NCBI GenBank assembly: GCA_001804805.1
Contig: MHBH01000054.1
Location: forward strand, 28,750-92,749
Reading direction: 5' to 3'
Source: Lentisphaerae bacterium GWF2_49_21
GTDB lineage: Bacteria > Verrucomicrobiota > Lentisphaeria > Victivallales > GWF2-50-93
DNA: 64,000 nucleotides
In this document: one piece after another, positions 1 to 8,204 of the stretch
How positions within the stretch are numbered: the stretch's first letter is position 1
Layout: every line of letters begins with the position of its first letter
Translations under genes and position numbers: made by a program
Notes under the pieces: model-generated
Databases searched by the model: none
What the model saw: the letters and a program-made list of their open reading frames with translations, nothing else
What the model was told of the DNA's origin: nothing

Positions 1-912
1 GAAAAGGCGTCCGGCATGAAGGCGGGAAAGGACTTTTTCGTGGCGTTCTGCTTTGAAAGGACTGCAGAGGGACGCGCCTTGAAGGAACTGAGGGTGCTTC
101 CCCAGATCATAGGCGGATATGATGAGAAGAGCTGTGAAATCGCTTCCCGTCTCTTCAATGAATACACTCCGACAATCATCAAGGTCGACAGTGTTGAAAC
201 CGCCGAATTATGCAAGCTGATGGACAACTGCTACCGCGACGTGAGGTTCGCCTTCGCAAACCAGCTTGCGACGCTGGCGGAAAAAATAGGGCTCAACATC
301 CACAAGGCGATCGACGCGGTTAATCTCAATTACCAGCGCAACAGCATTCCCAAGCCCTCTCCCGGAGTCGGAGGCCCCTGCCTTACAAAGGATCCTTATA
401 TTCTTAACAAGGTTTTCAGGCTTTGCGGAATGGACGCCGATCTGCTCCTCTCCGCCAGGAAGATAAATGAGACGAGTGTCAAAGTCATACCGTCACGTTG
501 CGATAAGATCCTCAGGGGATCAGGAAAGACTCTGAAAGGCGCCCGGGTTTTCGTGGTCGGCTTTGCATTCAAGGGCGAACCGGAGACATCGGATCTCAGG
601 GATTCGACAACCCTGTGGTTCCTGGAGAGCCTCAGGAAATATACCAAGGACATAAGCGGATATGATCCTGTGGTCACGTCGGCGGAGATAAAAAACCTTG
701 GAATAAAAGCCGTCGGGATCGAGGATGGATTCAGGAATGCAGACGCCGTCTTCATAATGAACAACCACCGGTCATATCTCCACTGGAACATCGAAAAGCT
801 CGTGGTGAAGATGAACAAGCCGGCGATATTTTTCGACAGCTGGTACGTTTTTGCCGAAAGAAACATGGCGCAGTATAAAGACATAATATATACAAGCATC
901 GGGATTGGATAA
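1..912 (+). CDS. UDP-sugar 6-dehydrogenase (WecC/WbpA type), 5' end outside window
   Basis: This is the C-terminal part of an NAD-dependent nucleotide-sugar dehydrogenase that oxidises C6 of UDP-GlcNAc or UDP-ManNAc to the uronic acid in the cytoplasm. The frame is open from base 1, so the first ATG at 16 is internal and the N-terminal Rossmann domain lies upstream. The catalytic-cysteine motif GGPCLTKDP is visible, with the Cys codon at 379-381, followed by the C-terminal UDP-binding domain (VVGFAFKGEPETSDLRDS). It opens the polysaccharide locus, and the next gene starts 6 bp later. With the WbpB/D/E/I-like genes downstream it fits a di-N-acetylated uronic acid pathway. Whether the substrate is UDP-GlcNAc or UDP-ManNAc cannot be told from the sequence. 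Confidence 0.9.
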   Translation, partial: EKASGMKAGKDFFVAFCFERTAEGRALKELRVLPQIIGGYDEKSCEIASRLFNEYTPTIIKVDSVETAELCKLMDNCYRDVRFAFANQLATLAEKIGLNIHKAIDAVNLNYQRNSIPKPSPGVGGPCLTKDPYILNKVFRLCGMDADLLLSARKINETSVKVIPSRCDKILRGSGKTLKGARVFVVGFAFKGEPETSDLRDSTTLWFLESLRKYTKDISGYDPVVTSAEIKNLGIKAVGIEDGFRNADAVFIMNNHRSYLHWNIEKLVVKMNKPAIFFDSWYVFAERNMAQYKDIIYTSIGIG

Positions 913-918
913 GATCAC

Positions 919-1887
919 ATGAAAAAACAGAAAGTTCTTGTCACGGGCGGTACCGGCTTCATCGGGGCCGCATTGGTTAAAAAGCTGGTCGACCTGGGAT
1001 ATCCTGTCAGGGTGTTCGACAACAATTTCAGGGGGAAGAACACCCGTCTTGAAGGGTATCTCGGAAAACTTGACCTGATTGAAGGCGATATCCGGGACGA
1101 AAAGAAGGTCATGGATGCTGTCAAGGGAATGGACATCGTCTACCACCTTGCGTTCATAAACGGGACAAGGCACTTCTATGAGATTCCCGAGCAAGTGCTG
1201 GATGTCGGCGTGCGAGGGGCGCTCAACACCCTGAAGGCGACCCTTGAATACAAGCCCGCCCGCTATATCCTCGCCTCCTCTTCCGAGGTCTACCAGACGC
1301 CGACAAAAGTACCGACAGATGAGAAGGAGAGGATATTCCTGGACGATGTGACCAATCCCAGATACAGCTATGCCGGAGGCAAGATCATAAGCGAGCTCCT
1401 GACATTGAATTATCTTAGGAAGTCCACAACTGAACCCGTGATTTTCCGTCCACACAATGTCTTCGGTCCCGACATGGGATGGGAGCATGTGATACCAGAA
1501 CTCCTTGTGAAGCTGGGCAAGTCCACGAACGGTTTTAAAAGCAGGAAGACGAAGATAGAGATCCAGGGCACTGGCGAGGAGACAAGGGCGTTCTGCTACG
1601 TGGACAGCGCCGTTGAGCAGATTGTCCTGTGCTCCGAGAAGGGCGCCGCAGGCGAGATATACCATATCGGAGAGATGAACGAAATAAGCATATTGCAGCT
1701 GATTGAAATGATCGGGAAGGTGCTTGGAATTGACATAGAGACCGTTCCGACTCCTCTCCGCAAGGGAGGTACGCCAAGGCGATGTCCTGACCTAGCGAAG
1801 ATCAAATCCCTCGGATACAAGCAGCCTATTTCATTTGAGGAAGGATTGAAACGCACTGTTGACTGGTATAGGAAGGAGAGCAAATGA
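919..1887 (+). CDS. NAD-dependent nucleotide-sugar epimerase/dehydratase (extended SDR)
   Basis: A 322-residue extended short-chain dehydrogenase/reductase. The NAD-binding GGTGFIG motif is at the N-terminus, the catalytic YxxxK pair is Tyr151/Lys155 (YAGGK), and a Ser-rich strand (LASSSEVYQ) supplies the third catalytic residue. The family acts on NDP-sugars (UDP-Glc/GlcNAc 4-epimerases, dTDP-Glc or GDP-Man dehydratases). The exact reaction is not decidable here. It follows the dehydrogenase by 6 bp and its TGA overlaps the next ATG (ATGA at 1884-1887), so the genes are probably cotranscribed and translationally coupled. Its length is normal for the family. Confidence 0.88.
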   Translation: MKKQKVLVTGGTGFIGAALVKKLVDLGYPVRVFDNNFRGKNTRLEGYLGKLDLIEGDIRDEKKVMDAVKGMDIVYHLAFINGTRHFYEIPEQVLDVGVRGALNTLKATLEYKPARYILASSSEVYQTPTKVPTDEKERIFLDDVTNPRYSYAGGKIISELLTLNYLRKSTTEPVIFRPHNVFGPDMGWEHVIPELLVKLGKSTNGFKSRKTKIEIQGTGEETRAFCYVDSAVEQIVLCSEKGAAGEIYHIGEMNEISILQLIEMIGKVLGIDIETVPTPLRKGGTPRRCPDLAKIKSLGYKQPISFEEGLKRTVDWYRKESK

Positions 1888-2789
1888 CAAAGGCCTCTGC
1901 TCCGAAATGCTGCCCTATCTGCAATTCTAAAAAAATAAGCCTCTTCTGGAACCGCTGCTGGCGGAGGAATGACATAAAGGTCTACAGATGCGACGGATGT
2001 TCTGTAATCTTCCTCAATCCGATGATGGACGATCCGGAATCCGGCAGATATTATCTAAATTACGTCTCACATCTCACTACAAGAGGTGTTGCACTCAATG
2101 AAACGCCGGAGCAGACCTTCAAGCGGAGGGAAAAGACCGGTTCCTACAGGATAGAAATCGCAAGGAAACTTGTGAAACACAGCTTCAACGTACTGGAGAT
2201 CGGTGGCGGCTGCGGGAATTTTATCGGCGGAATGCTTGACAAGAAACTGATATCTTCCGGTACCCTTGTAGAATCCTGCAGGGAGCATCTCGATTATGCC
2301 GGTGGCAAGTTCAATCTGGAATGCCACCAGTCCCTCGAGGATCTTCCTGAGGGGAAATTCGATGCCATATTCATGTTCCATGTGCTTGAACATATCAGGC
2401 AACCCGGCGGTTTTCTGAGGAAATGCTCTTCCCTCCTGAGGAAGAAAGGTCTTTTCATTGTCGAGGTGCCATGTTCTTCGGATCCGCTTTTATCATTATA
2501 TGGCTGCGAAGCCTTCAAGGATTTCTATTTCCAGCCCATGCACCACCACACCTATTCGGAAAATTCTCTGAGGCATACATTCGGAAAGGCCGGATTTATT
2601 CCATCAAGCTTCATATTCCACCAGAGATATTCCCTGTTGAACCATCTCAACTGGCTTAGCACAGGCAAACCCGGAGGCAAGCTGGACTTCAATGGCGTCA
2701 TCGATGATCTGATTGAGAAGCAATACAAGACCAACTTAATTAAAAATAGAACTACGGACACAATTTTTGGCGTGTTCGTAAAAAAATAA
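1884..2789 (+). CDS. class I SAM-dependent methyltransferase with N-terminal zinc-finger-like motif
   Basis: A 301-residue protein. Its N-terminus has two Cys pairs (CCPIC and CDGC, about 20 residues apart) typical of sugar C- or O-methyltransferases with a small zinc-binding head. A Methyltransf_23-like core follows, with the SAM glycine-rich loop VLEIGGGCGNF around residue 110 and the post-motif FHVLEHI. Proteins of this architecture in polysaccharide loci methylate nucleotide-linked sugars or the growing glycan. The start overlaps the upstream stop by 4 bp. The acceptor is unknown. Confidence 0.82.
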   Translation: MTKASAPKCCPICNSKKISLFWNRCWRRNDIKVYRCDGCSVIFLNPMMDDPESGRYYLNYVSHLTTRGVALNETPEQTFKRREKTGSYRIEIARKLVKHSFNVLEIGGGCGNFIGGMLDKKLISSGTLVESCREHLDYAGGKFNLECHQSLEDLPEGKFDAIFMFHVLEHIRQPGGFLRKCSSLLRKKGLFIVEVPCSSDPLLSLYGCEAFKDFYFQPMHHHTYSENSLRHTFGKAGFIPSSFIFHQRYSLLNHLNWLSTGKPGGKLDFNGVIDDLIEKQYKTNLIKNRTTDTIFGVFVKK

Positions 2790-2794
2790 AAGGG

Positions 2795-3904
2795 ATGGCT
2801 GCAATGGAATATATACCAGTGGCAAATGTCATTACTGAAGAAGCCGATGCAAAAGCTGTTTATGATGTAATCAAGTCTGGATGGATCAGCAAAGGCAGGA
2901 AAGTCGACCAGTTCGAAGCTCTTTTTGCAAAGGAAGTAGGAGCAGATGAGGCGATAGCGGTGAACAACGGAACATCCGCGCTTCATGTCGTCCTTGCCGC
3001 CATGGACATCGGCCCTGGAGATGAAGTAATCCTGCCCTCATTGACATTCATATCAACGGCAAATGTCGTCCTCTACCAGGGTGCGACACCTGTCCTTGTC
3101 GAATGCGATCCTCGCACATTCAACACTTCAGCGGAGATCATCGAAGCGGCTATCACCCCAAGGACAAAGGCTATAATGCCAGTCGACATGAACGGCATGC
3201 CCATTGACTATGATGCGATCCTCGCAGTTGGCCGCAAACACGGGATACCGGTCATAGCCGACAGCGCCGAAAGTCTGGGCGCCATATATAAAGGTAAAAA
3301 AATCGGATGCATATGCGACATCCACTGTTTCAGCTTCTTCCCGAACAAGGCCATAACGACCGGTGAAGGCGGAATGATAACGACAAGGGACAAGAAGCTT
3401 TCAGAGCGGATGCGCAAGATACTCAACCAGGGGCAGGACGGCAGATACAATCACGTGGAGCTGGGCTACAATTATAGGATGAACGACATCCAGGCGGCAT
3501 TTGGAATCGTCCAGCTATCAAGGCTCGAAAAGATCATGGAGGCAAAAGTCGAACTGGTAAAGAAATATACAAAGTTCTTTTCAGGCCACCCGGAAATAAC
3601 TCTGCCTCATGTCCCTGATTTTGTAACAAGGCATTCGTGGTACATGTATTCCATACAGGTTGATGAAGGCAAAAGGGATGAAGTGGTCAGGAAGCTGGAA
3701 GCCGACAAGATCCAGACCCGCCTGAGCTTCCCTCCTGTCCATATCCAGAAGTATTATCAGAAACGCTTCGGTTGGAACGACGAGTTCCTGCCTGCAAGCT
3801 ATCACACATGGAAAAGGCTCATCAATATCCCGATCTGGCCGGGCCTTTCCGATTCACAGCTTGAATACATAGCTGAAAAACTCATTAAGCACGTCAATTC
3901 CTGA
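2795..3904 (+). CDS. DegT/DnrJ/EryC1/StrS family PLP aminotransferase
   Basis: A 369-residue sugar aminotransferase that transfers an amino group from glutamate to a keto-sugar nucleotide. The PLP Schiff-base lysine is Lys185 in FFPNKAITTGEGGM, and the N-terminal NNGTSALH phosphate-binding segment and DSAESLGA (PLP-ring aspartate) are present. It starts 6 bp after the methyltransferase gene. With the epimerase/dehydratase at 919 it could complete an amino-sugar branch. It is one of three DegT enzymes in the window and its keto-sugar substrate is not known. ATG at 2795 is used; a second ATG lies at 2804. Confidence 0.9.
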   Translation: MAAMEYIPVANVITEEADAKAVYDVIKSGWISKGRKVDQFEALFAKEVGADEAIAVNNGTSALHVVLAAMDIGPGDEVILPSLTFISTANVVLYQGATPVLVECDPRTFNTSAEIIEAAITPRTKAIMPVDMNGMPIDYDAILAVGRKHGIPVIADSAESLGAIYKGKKIGCICDIHCFSFFPNKAITTGEGGMITTRDKKLSERMRKILNQGQDGRYNHVELGYNYRMNDIQAAFGIVQLSRLEKIMEAKVELVKKYTKFFSGHPEITLPHVPDFVTRHSWYMYSIQVDEGKRDEVVRKLEADKIQTRLSFPPVHIQKYYQKRFGWNDEFLPASYHTWKRLINIPIWPGLSDSQLEYIAEKLIKHVNS

Positions 3905-3924
3905 TATTTTCCAGCCACAATCAA

Positions 3925-5538
3925 ATGAGTAAACCTTTCTATTACGATTATTTTTCTTTGCGGGTCACTGATCCGGAAGAATGGCATCGTGATTTCTTCT
4001 GGCCCGTCTCCCATTCCGAGACGCAGAGAATAAATGGTGACTTTAAAAAATTCCATTGTGCTCTGATAAACCGTACAGGAAATACTTTCGAAGGAGACTG
4101 CCTGCTGATTGCATATCATATCTCGAGCCGACTCATAGAGGTTGTCAACCATTACCTCTCACTTCAGCGGCTTGAAAGTAAAAACTACCATGTCGTCCCA
4201 AGCAGCAGGCTAAAACTGATCCCTCTGCTCCAGAAGAATAACGAGCCAGTTGAATTCAGCCACGCCGGTCTCATAGAGGCAAATTACAGCTCAAGGGTTT
4301 CTCTCAGAAATAATGTAAATTCATTAAAGTTCAACTTGGCCAAAGGTACTTTCTCTCTTCACGGGCAGTTCAATGGCAATATCCATTCAATCGCATCTGC
4401 CGGAGTGCTCTGTCATGAATACGTCCATGGATCCAGAGACTGGATAAAGATCATATCCTCGGGGTACCTGCTTGATAAAGACTTCCATGATTTGTCAGTT
4501 CTCCCAAAAGGATCTTCTGGAACCCTGGAGGTGATGGCGGAGGAGTTTGTGAAGTTTACATCTGACTACGCCTCAAGGAACCTGGACATCCGGTTGCCAG
4601 TGAATATTCTCGATGGCCTTCACATGTTCGTCAAAGGCTATCTTTTGAAAATTGCATGTGCATATTCCACTCTCCTTGAGAAAACCTCACATATGAAGAT
4701 ATATTCCTTCCTTTCCTCAACCGCAGGGAGTCCGTATAACAGGGCTCTCAGCCTGGCAATAAGCAAAAATGGTGGAAAAGTTACAGGATTCCCCCACGGA
4801 TTCTTCATCTGCCATCATTCCGGTAACAGGCCCGGTTTCCATGAATTCGCAACCGTCGACCAGTTCGCAACATATACTCCCAGGAGCATCTCTCTTTTCA
4901 AGAAAAACATCGAGACCAATCCGCTGCCTCGTGGCCATTCGATCTCTTTTGTCAGCGACAACACATCCTTTTTCAAGGATCTGCACGAGTCATGGGACGG
5001 CAGAGCTCTTTCCGACAAGATCAAAACAGTCATGATACTCGAATTGTCCATGATCCCGGAATGGGCGGGATATTACGCGGCTGAAGCCATGGTGAACTAC
5101 CACTTTTATTACAGCCTCTGCAGAACTCTCTCGAAAAACGGATATAAAGTCATTTTCAAGAGACGTCCGAAGGATCTCTCATGGGATGGCTATAACATTT
5201 TTGAAAAGATCCCGAATGTTGAAGTAATCCATGAACATTTTGAAGATCCGGGGGTGATCGACAGGTGCGATGCCGTTATAATGCAATACGGCTACTCCTC
5301 TACACTGAACTGGTCGATGTGCACCAATAAGACTGTAATCTACACTGATGCCGGATGGGAGCCGTGGTTCCCTGAAGTCTATGATCTCATGAGCAGGAGA
5401 TGCAGGGTGCTCCACTGCAGCTATGATGAGAGGAACAGGGCGGTATTCAAGGAGGATGAACTTCTTTCCATTCTTGGGAAGAAACCCGGGCCTCCCGACA
5501 GCCAGTATGCAATCAAATATCTCTACCCGCAGGACTGA
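3925..5538 (+). CDS. uncharacterised protein, possible GT-B-fold transferase
   Basis: A 537-residue cytoplasmic protein with no signal peptide or membrane helix. I do not recognise a named family. The C-terminal half resembles the layout of CDP-glycerol/capsule-type GT-B transferases: GFPHGFF near residue 290 (compare the QHG motif), YTPRSISLF, KRRPKD near 415 (compare K-x-H-P), and a late block VIMQYGYSS then TNKTVIY near 450-475 (compare the nucleotide-binding D-x-x-x-S-S-x-x-E region). The N-terminal 250 residues show nothing I can assign. It sits between an aminotransferase and a radical SAM gene in the glycan operon, so a sugar or sugar-phosphate transfer role is inferred. Confidence 0.6.
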   Translation: MSKPFYYDYFSLRVTDPEEWHRDFFWPVSHSETQRINGDFKKFHCALINRTGNTFEGDCLLIAYHISSRLIEVVNHYLSLQRLESKNYHVVPSSRLKLIPLLQKNNEPVEFSHAGLIEANYSSRVSLRNNVNSLKFNLAKGTFSLHGQFNGNIHSIASAGVLCHEYVHGSRDWIKIISSGYLLDKDFHDLSVLPKGSSGTLEVMAEEFVKFTSDYASRNLDIRLPVNILDGLHMFVKGYLLKIACAYSTLLEKTSHMKIYSFLSSTAGSPYNRALSLAISKNGGKVTGFPHGFFICHHSGNRPGFHEFATVDQFATYTPRSISLFKKNIETNPLPRGHSISFVSDNTSFFKDLHESWDGRALSDKIKTVMILELSMIPEWAGYYAAEAMVNYHFYYSLCRTLSKNGYKVIFKRRPKDLSWDGYNIFEKIPNVEVIHEHFEDPGVIDRCDAVIMQYGYSSTLNWSMCTNKTVIYTDAGWEPWFPEVYDLMSRRCRVLHCSYDERNRAVFKEDELLSILGKKPGPPDSQYAIKYLYPQD

Positions 5539-5547
5539 CGAACCGGA

Positions 5548-7032
5548 ATGAAAATAGCACTCATAAGATTCAAACAGCGCGAAGGGGCCAGATCGAACAT
5601 CCCATGGCACTTCAGCTTCTACAAGGATATCCTGGAGCCGAAGGGACATCATGTCGACATCATCGACGACCAGGTCGAAGATCTCGGGGTCGACCGAATG
5701 GTCGGACTCTGCATAGACAAGGCATATGACGTCATCGGCGCAGGCGGGATCGGAACCACCTACAACCAGCTCATGGAGTTTTCAGAGAAGATTAAACAGA
5801 GGAAAAAAGATATTGTAATTGTCGCTGGCGGACAGATCGTGGCCGATTATGAATTCATAATGCAGACATGCCAGATCGACATCATAGTCCGTGGCGAAGG
5901 GGAAATGACACTTTCAAAAATTATCGATGCCCTGGAGCGGAATCTCCCATTCGACGACGTGAAAGGCTTGGTCTTCAGGAAAAACAGAGAGCTGGTGGTC
6001 AATCCTCCGGAGGATCTCATCAGACTGGACGATCTGCCGGACTTCAACTTCAACAATATCGACATATCTAGGTATGATACTTCTGTCGGGGACATCTACC
6101 TGATTGACGAGACGGCTAGGAAGCTCAAGGAAAAGGGTGACAGATATATAGGGGTATTCCTTGCTAGGGGGTGCCCTTACAACTGCTTCTTCTGCTACAG
6201 GCACCTCAAAGGATACAGGGCATATACCCGCGAAAGGCTGGAAAAAATACTTTCCGGCCTCAAGGAGAAAGGTTTCAGCTTCATTTCATACAGCGACGAG
6301 TGCGTCACAGCAAATATCAAGAATCTCAGGAACATCTGTGAGATTTCAAAGAAATACGACATCTACTGGATGACCAGCGGAAGGGCGGATCATCTAGACG
6401 ACGAAGTTCTTAAACTTCTAAAAGAAAATAATTGCGTAGGGATCCAGGTCGGAGTCGAATCATTCGACGACCGCATGCTCAAGGCGATGAATAAAGGTAC
6501 TTCAGGACAGCAAAACATCGATGCCATGAATTTGATCTACAGATACGGACTCTATACCGTGCTCCAACTGGTGAATGGTGCTCCGGGGGAAGACAGAAAA
6601 ACAATTTTGAATACGCGGAAGGGAATGTGGAAGTGTTATTTTAAGCTTGATAAGATAGCCTCTGCAATCATGAATCCCTATCCCGGCTCCCCAGCATATT
6701 ATTATGGCCTTGAAAAGGGATACATCAAGGACAAGGGCTGGATCCACAGGAACTTCTCGAGCAAAGGGGAGATCATTGTAAACTTCTCAGATCTGAGCAT
6801 GCGCGAGCTGAAAACCTGGCAGATATGGCTTCACCTTGAGGCCGGACTCAGCTTCCGCATGAAGAATAAGGCGTTTCTTTTCAACAAATCATTCCTTATA
6901 AGGATGAAGAACTTCCTGTCATGCTATTTGAAGCTGCTCCAGGAACCAATCAACTTTGCAGCATTCAGCTATTATCTTCTCCTTGGATTCACATATTGGT
7001 TGAAGCCAGTCAAAAGTCCGGAACTACAGTAA
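5548..7032 (+). CDS. B12-binding-domain radical SAM protein
   Basis: A 494-residue protein with an N-terminal cobalamin-binding-like domain (residues about 1-140, with VAGGQIVADYEF and VRGEGEMTL) and a radical SAM core. The 4Fe-4S cluster cysteines are Cys209, Cys213 and Cys216 in a C-x3-C-x2-C motif (GCPYNCFFCYR). A TIM-barrel continuation (GVQVGVESFDDRMLKAMNKG) follows. Class B enzymes of this type catalyse C- or P-methylation and other radical rearrangements. In a glycan locus it could methylate or rearrange a sugar or lipid carrier, but no substrate can be named. It begins 9 bp after the preceding gene. Confidence 0.85.
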   Translation: MKIALIRFKQREGARSNIPWHFSFYKDILEPKGHHVDIIDDQVEDLGVDRMVGLCIDKAYDVIGAGGIGTTYNQLMEFSEKIKQRKKDIVIVAGGQIVADYEFIMQTCQIDIIVRGEGEMTLSKIIDALERNLPFDDVKGLVFRKNRELVVNPPEDLIRLDDLPDFNFNNIDISRYDTSVGDIYLIDETARKLKEKGDRYIGVFLARGCPYNCFFCYRHLKGYRAYTRERLEKILSGLKEKGFSFISYSDECVTANIKNLRNICEISKKYDIYWMTSGRADHLDDEVLKLLKENNCVGIQVGVESFDDRMLKAMNKGTSGQQNIDAMNLIYRYGLYTVLQLVNGAPGEDRKTILNTRKGMWKCYFKLDKIASAIMNPYPGSPAYYYGLEKGYIKDKGWIHRNFSSKGEIIVNFSDLSMRELKTWQIWLHLEAGLSFRMKNKAFLFNKSFLIRMKNFLSCYLKLLQEPINFAAFSYYLLLGFTYWLKPVKSPELQ

Positions 7033-7052
7033 GGCAGATCAGGAATTTAAAA

Positions 7053-8204
7053 ATGAAAATACTTTTCAATTTCAAACATCCTTCAAGGGGGCACAAGATA
7101 GACTTCAGGCCCATTGCTGCAATGTGGCTAATTGGGTTTGTTCTTTCATTCGCCGCAATATGCCTCATTTCCTATCTCTTCCATGATTCCATCGAGCCGT
7201 CCGACTGGAATGAACAGCTAAAGAAGCTCATCCCCAGGGAGAACATCACATTGCGTCACCGCTCGGAAGGATGGGGGGACAGCAGGTTCGGGAAATATGG
7301 GATCTGCGGAATTGACGATCTGGCCAAATACAGGTGCCCGAAGATCCTCATCTGGGGAGATTCATATGTCCAGGCGCTCCAGATGGACGACAAATACAAG
7401 ATGGCGCAGGTCTTCACAAGAAACTGGAAATCGGAGGACGGGGGCCGTCATGAACTGCTTGCCGCATCCATTGCATTTGGCGGAACAAACATAGCTGATT
7501 ACTATTTCATGATGCCGTATTACCAGAAGACTGCCGGCAATCCGATCTGCAACTTCATCTTCCTTCACAGCTTTGCCGATGTCTCCGCAGACGTGCCTGG
7601 AATCTCAAACGCAGTTTTCTCGTCAAAACCCGAGTTCAATCTCAAATTCAACTACATCGAACCCGTCATGTGGAAGCAGGACCTGATCCAGCAAATGTCC
7701 AATCTGGGCATGGACTTCCTATGGTTCCTCTACAAGGACATAAATTCCTACGAGCTCAATTTCCGTCTGGAGACCTTTGAGCAGAAAAAGGGCCATAAGA
7801 AGGTGGAGAAGGGAAGCAAGTTCTTTGAGATAAAGAAACCAAATGCAAAAATGGTCGAATCATGGGATTTCCTCATGAAAAAGCTCAAGGAGGTGTCAAC
7901 GGTTCCGATAGTATTCGTCTACTGCCCGGATCTCCCGCAGGTCACAAAGGATGAAACAATCCTTGATGACTCCCAGAAGGACTCTGTTCCCGAATTCAGG
8001 AAGATATGCAAAAAGAACAATATTGACCTTATAGACATGACACCAGACTTCACCGACTTCTACAAGAGCACGCACATCTTCCCCCGCGGTTTCCAGAACT
8101 CATGGCCGTATGGCGGACATATAAACAGATACGGGCACGTGCTGACCTCCAAGGCGATTCAAAACTACATGGAAGAACATATAGATGCTCTTTACCCAGA
8201 TTGA
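7053..8204 (+). CDS. membrane-anchored SGNH/AlgJ-X-like protein, partner of MBOAT
   Basis: A 383-residue protein with one N-terminal membrane helix (residues about 20-45, AAMWLIGFVLSFAAICLIS) and an exported SGNH-hydrolase-like domain. The nucleophile is Ser104 in ILIWGDSYVQ, and a late GGHINRYGH supplies the catalytic His region. An alternative start at 6921 would overlap the radical SAM gene by over 100 bp, so the ATG at 7053 is preferred. Its end overlaps the MBOAT gene by 20 bp. SGNH plus MBOAT pairs (AlgJ/X with AlgI, or PatA/PatB) O-acylate polysaccharides on the outer face of the inner membrane, and that role is inferred here. Confidence 0.75.
   Translation: MKILFNFKHPSRGHKIDFRPIAAMWLIGFVLSFAAICLISYLFHDSIEPSDWNEQLKKLIPRENITLRHRSEGWGDSRFGKYGICGIDDLAKYRCPKILIWGDSYVQALQMDDKYKMAQVFTRNWKSEDGGRHELLAASIAFGGTNIADYYFMMPYYQKTAGNPICNFIFLHSFADVSADVPGISNAVFSSKPEFNLKFNYIEPVMWKQDLIQQMSNLGMDFLWFLYKDINSYELNFRLETFEQKKGHKKVEKGSKFFEIKKPNAKMVESWDFLMKKLKEVSTVPIVFVYCPDLPQVTKDETILDDSQKDSVPEFRKICKKNNIDLIDMTPDFTDFYKSTHIFPRGFQNSWPYGGHINRYGHVLTSKAIQNYMEEHIDALYPD

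Noticed and set aside
16..18. ATG near the left edge as the start of the dehydrogenase
   Set aside because: The frame is open to base 1 and the encoded protein lacks the whole N-terminal NAD-binding domain, so this Met is internal.
772..1665. 297-codon minus-strand open frame opposite the epimerase gene
   Set aside because: It lies fully antisense to a clear SDR gene, and its translation has no recognisable motifs. It is a by-product of codon usage.
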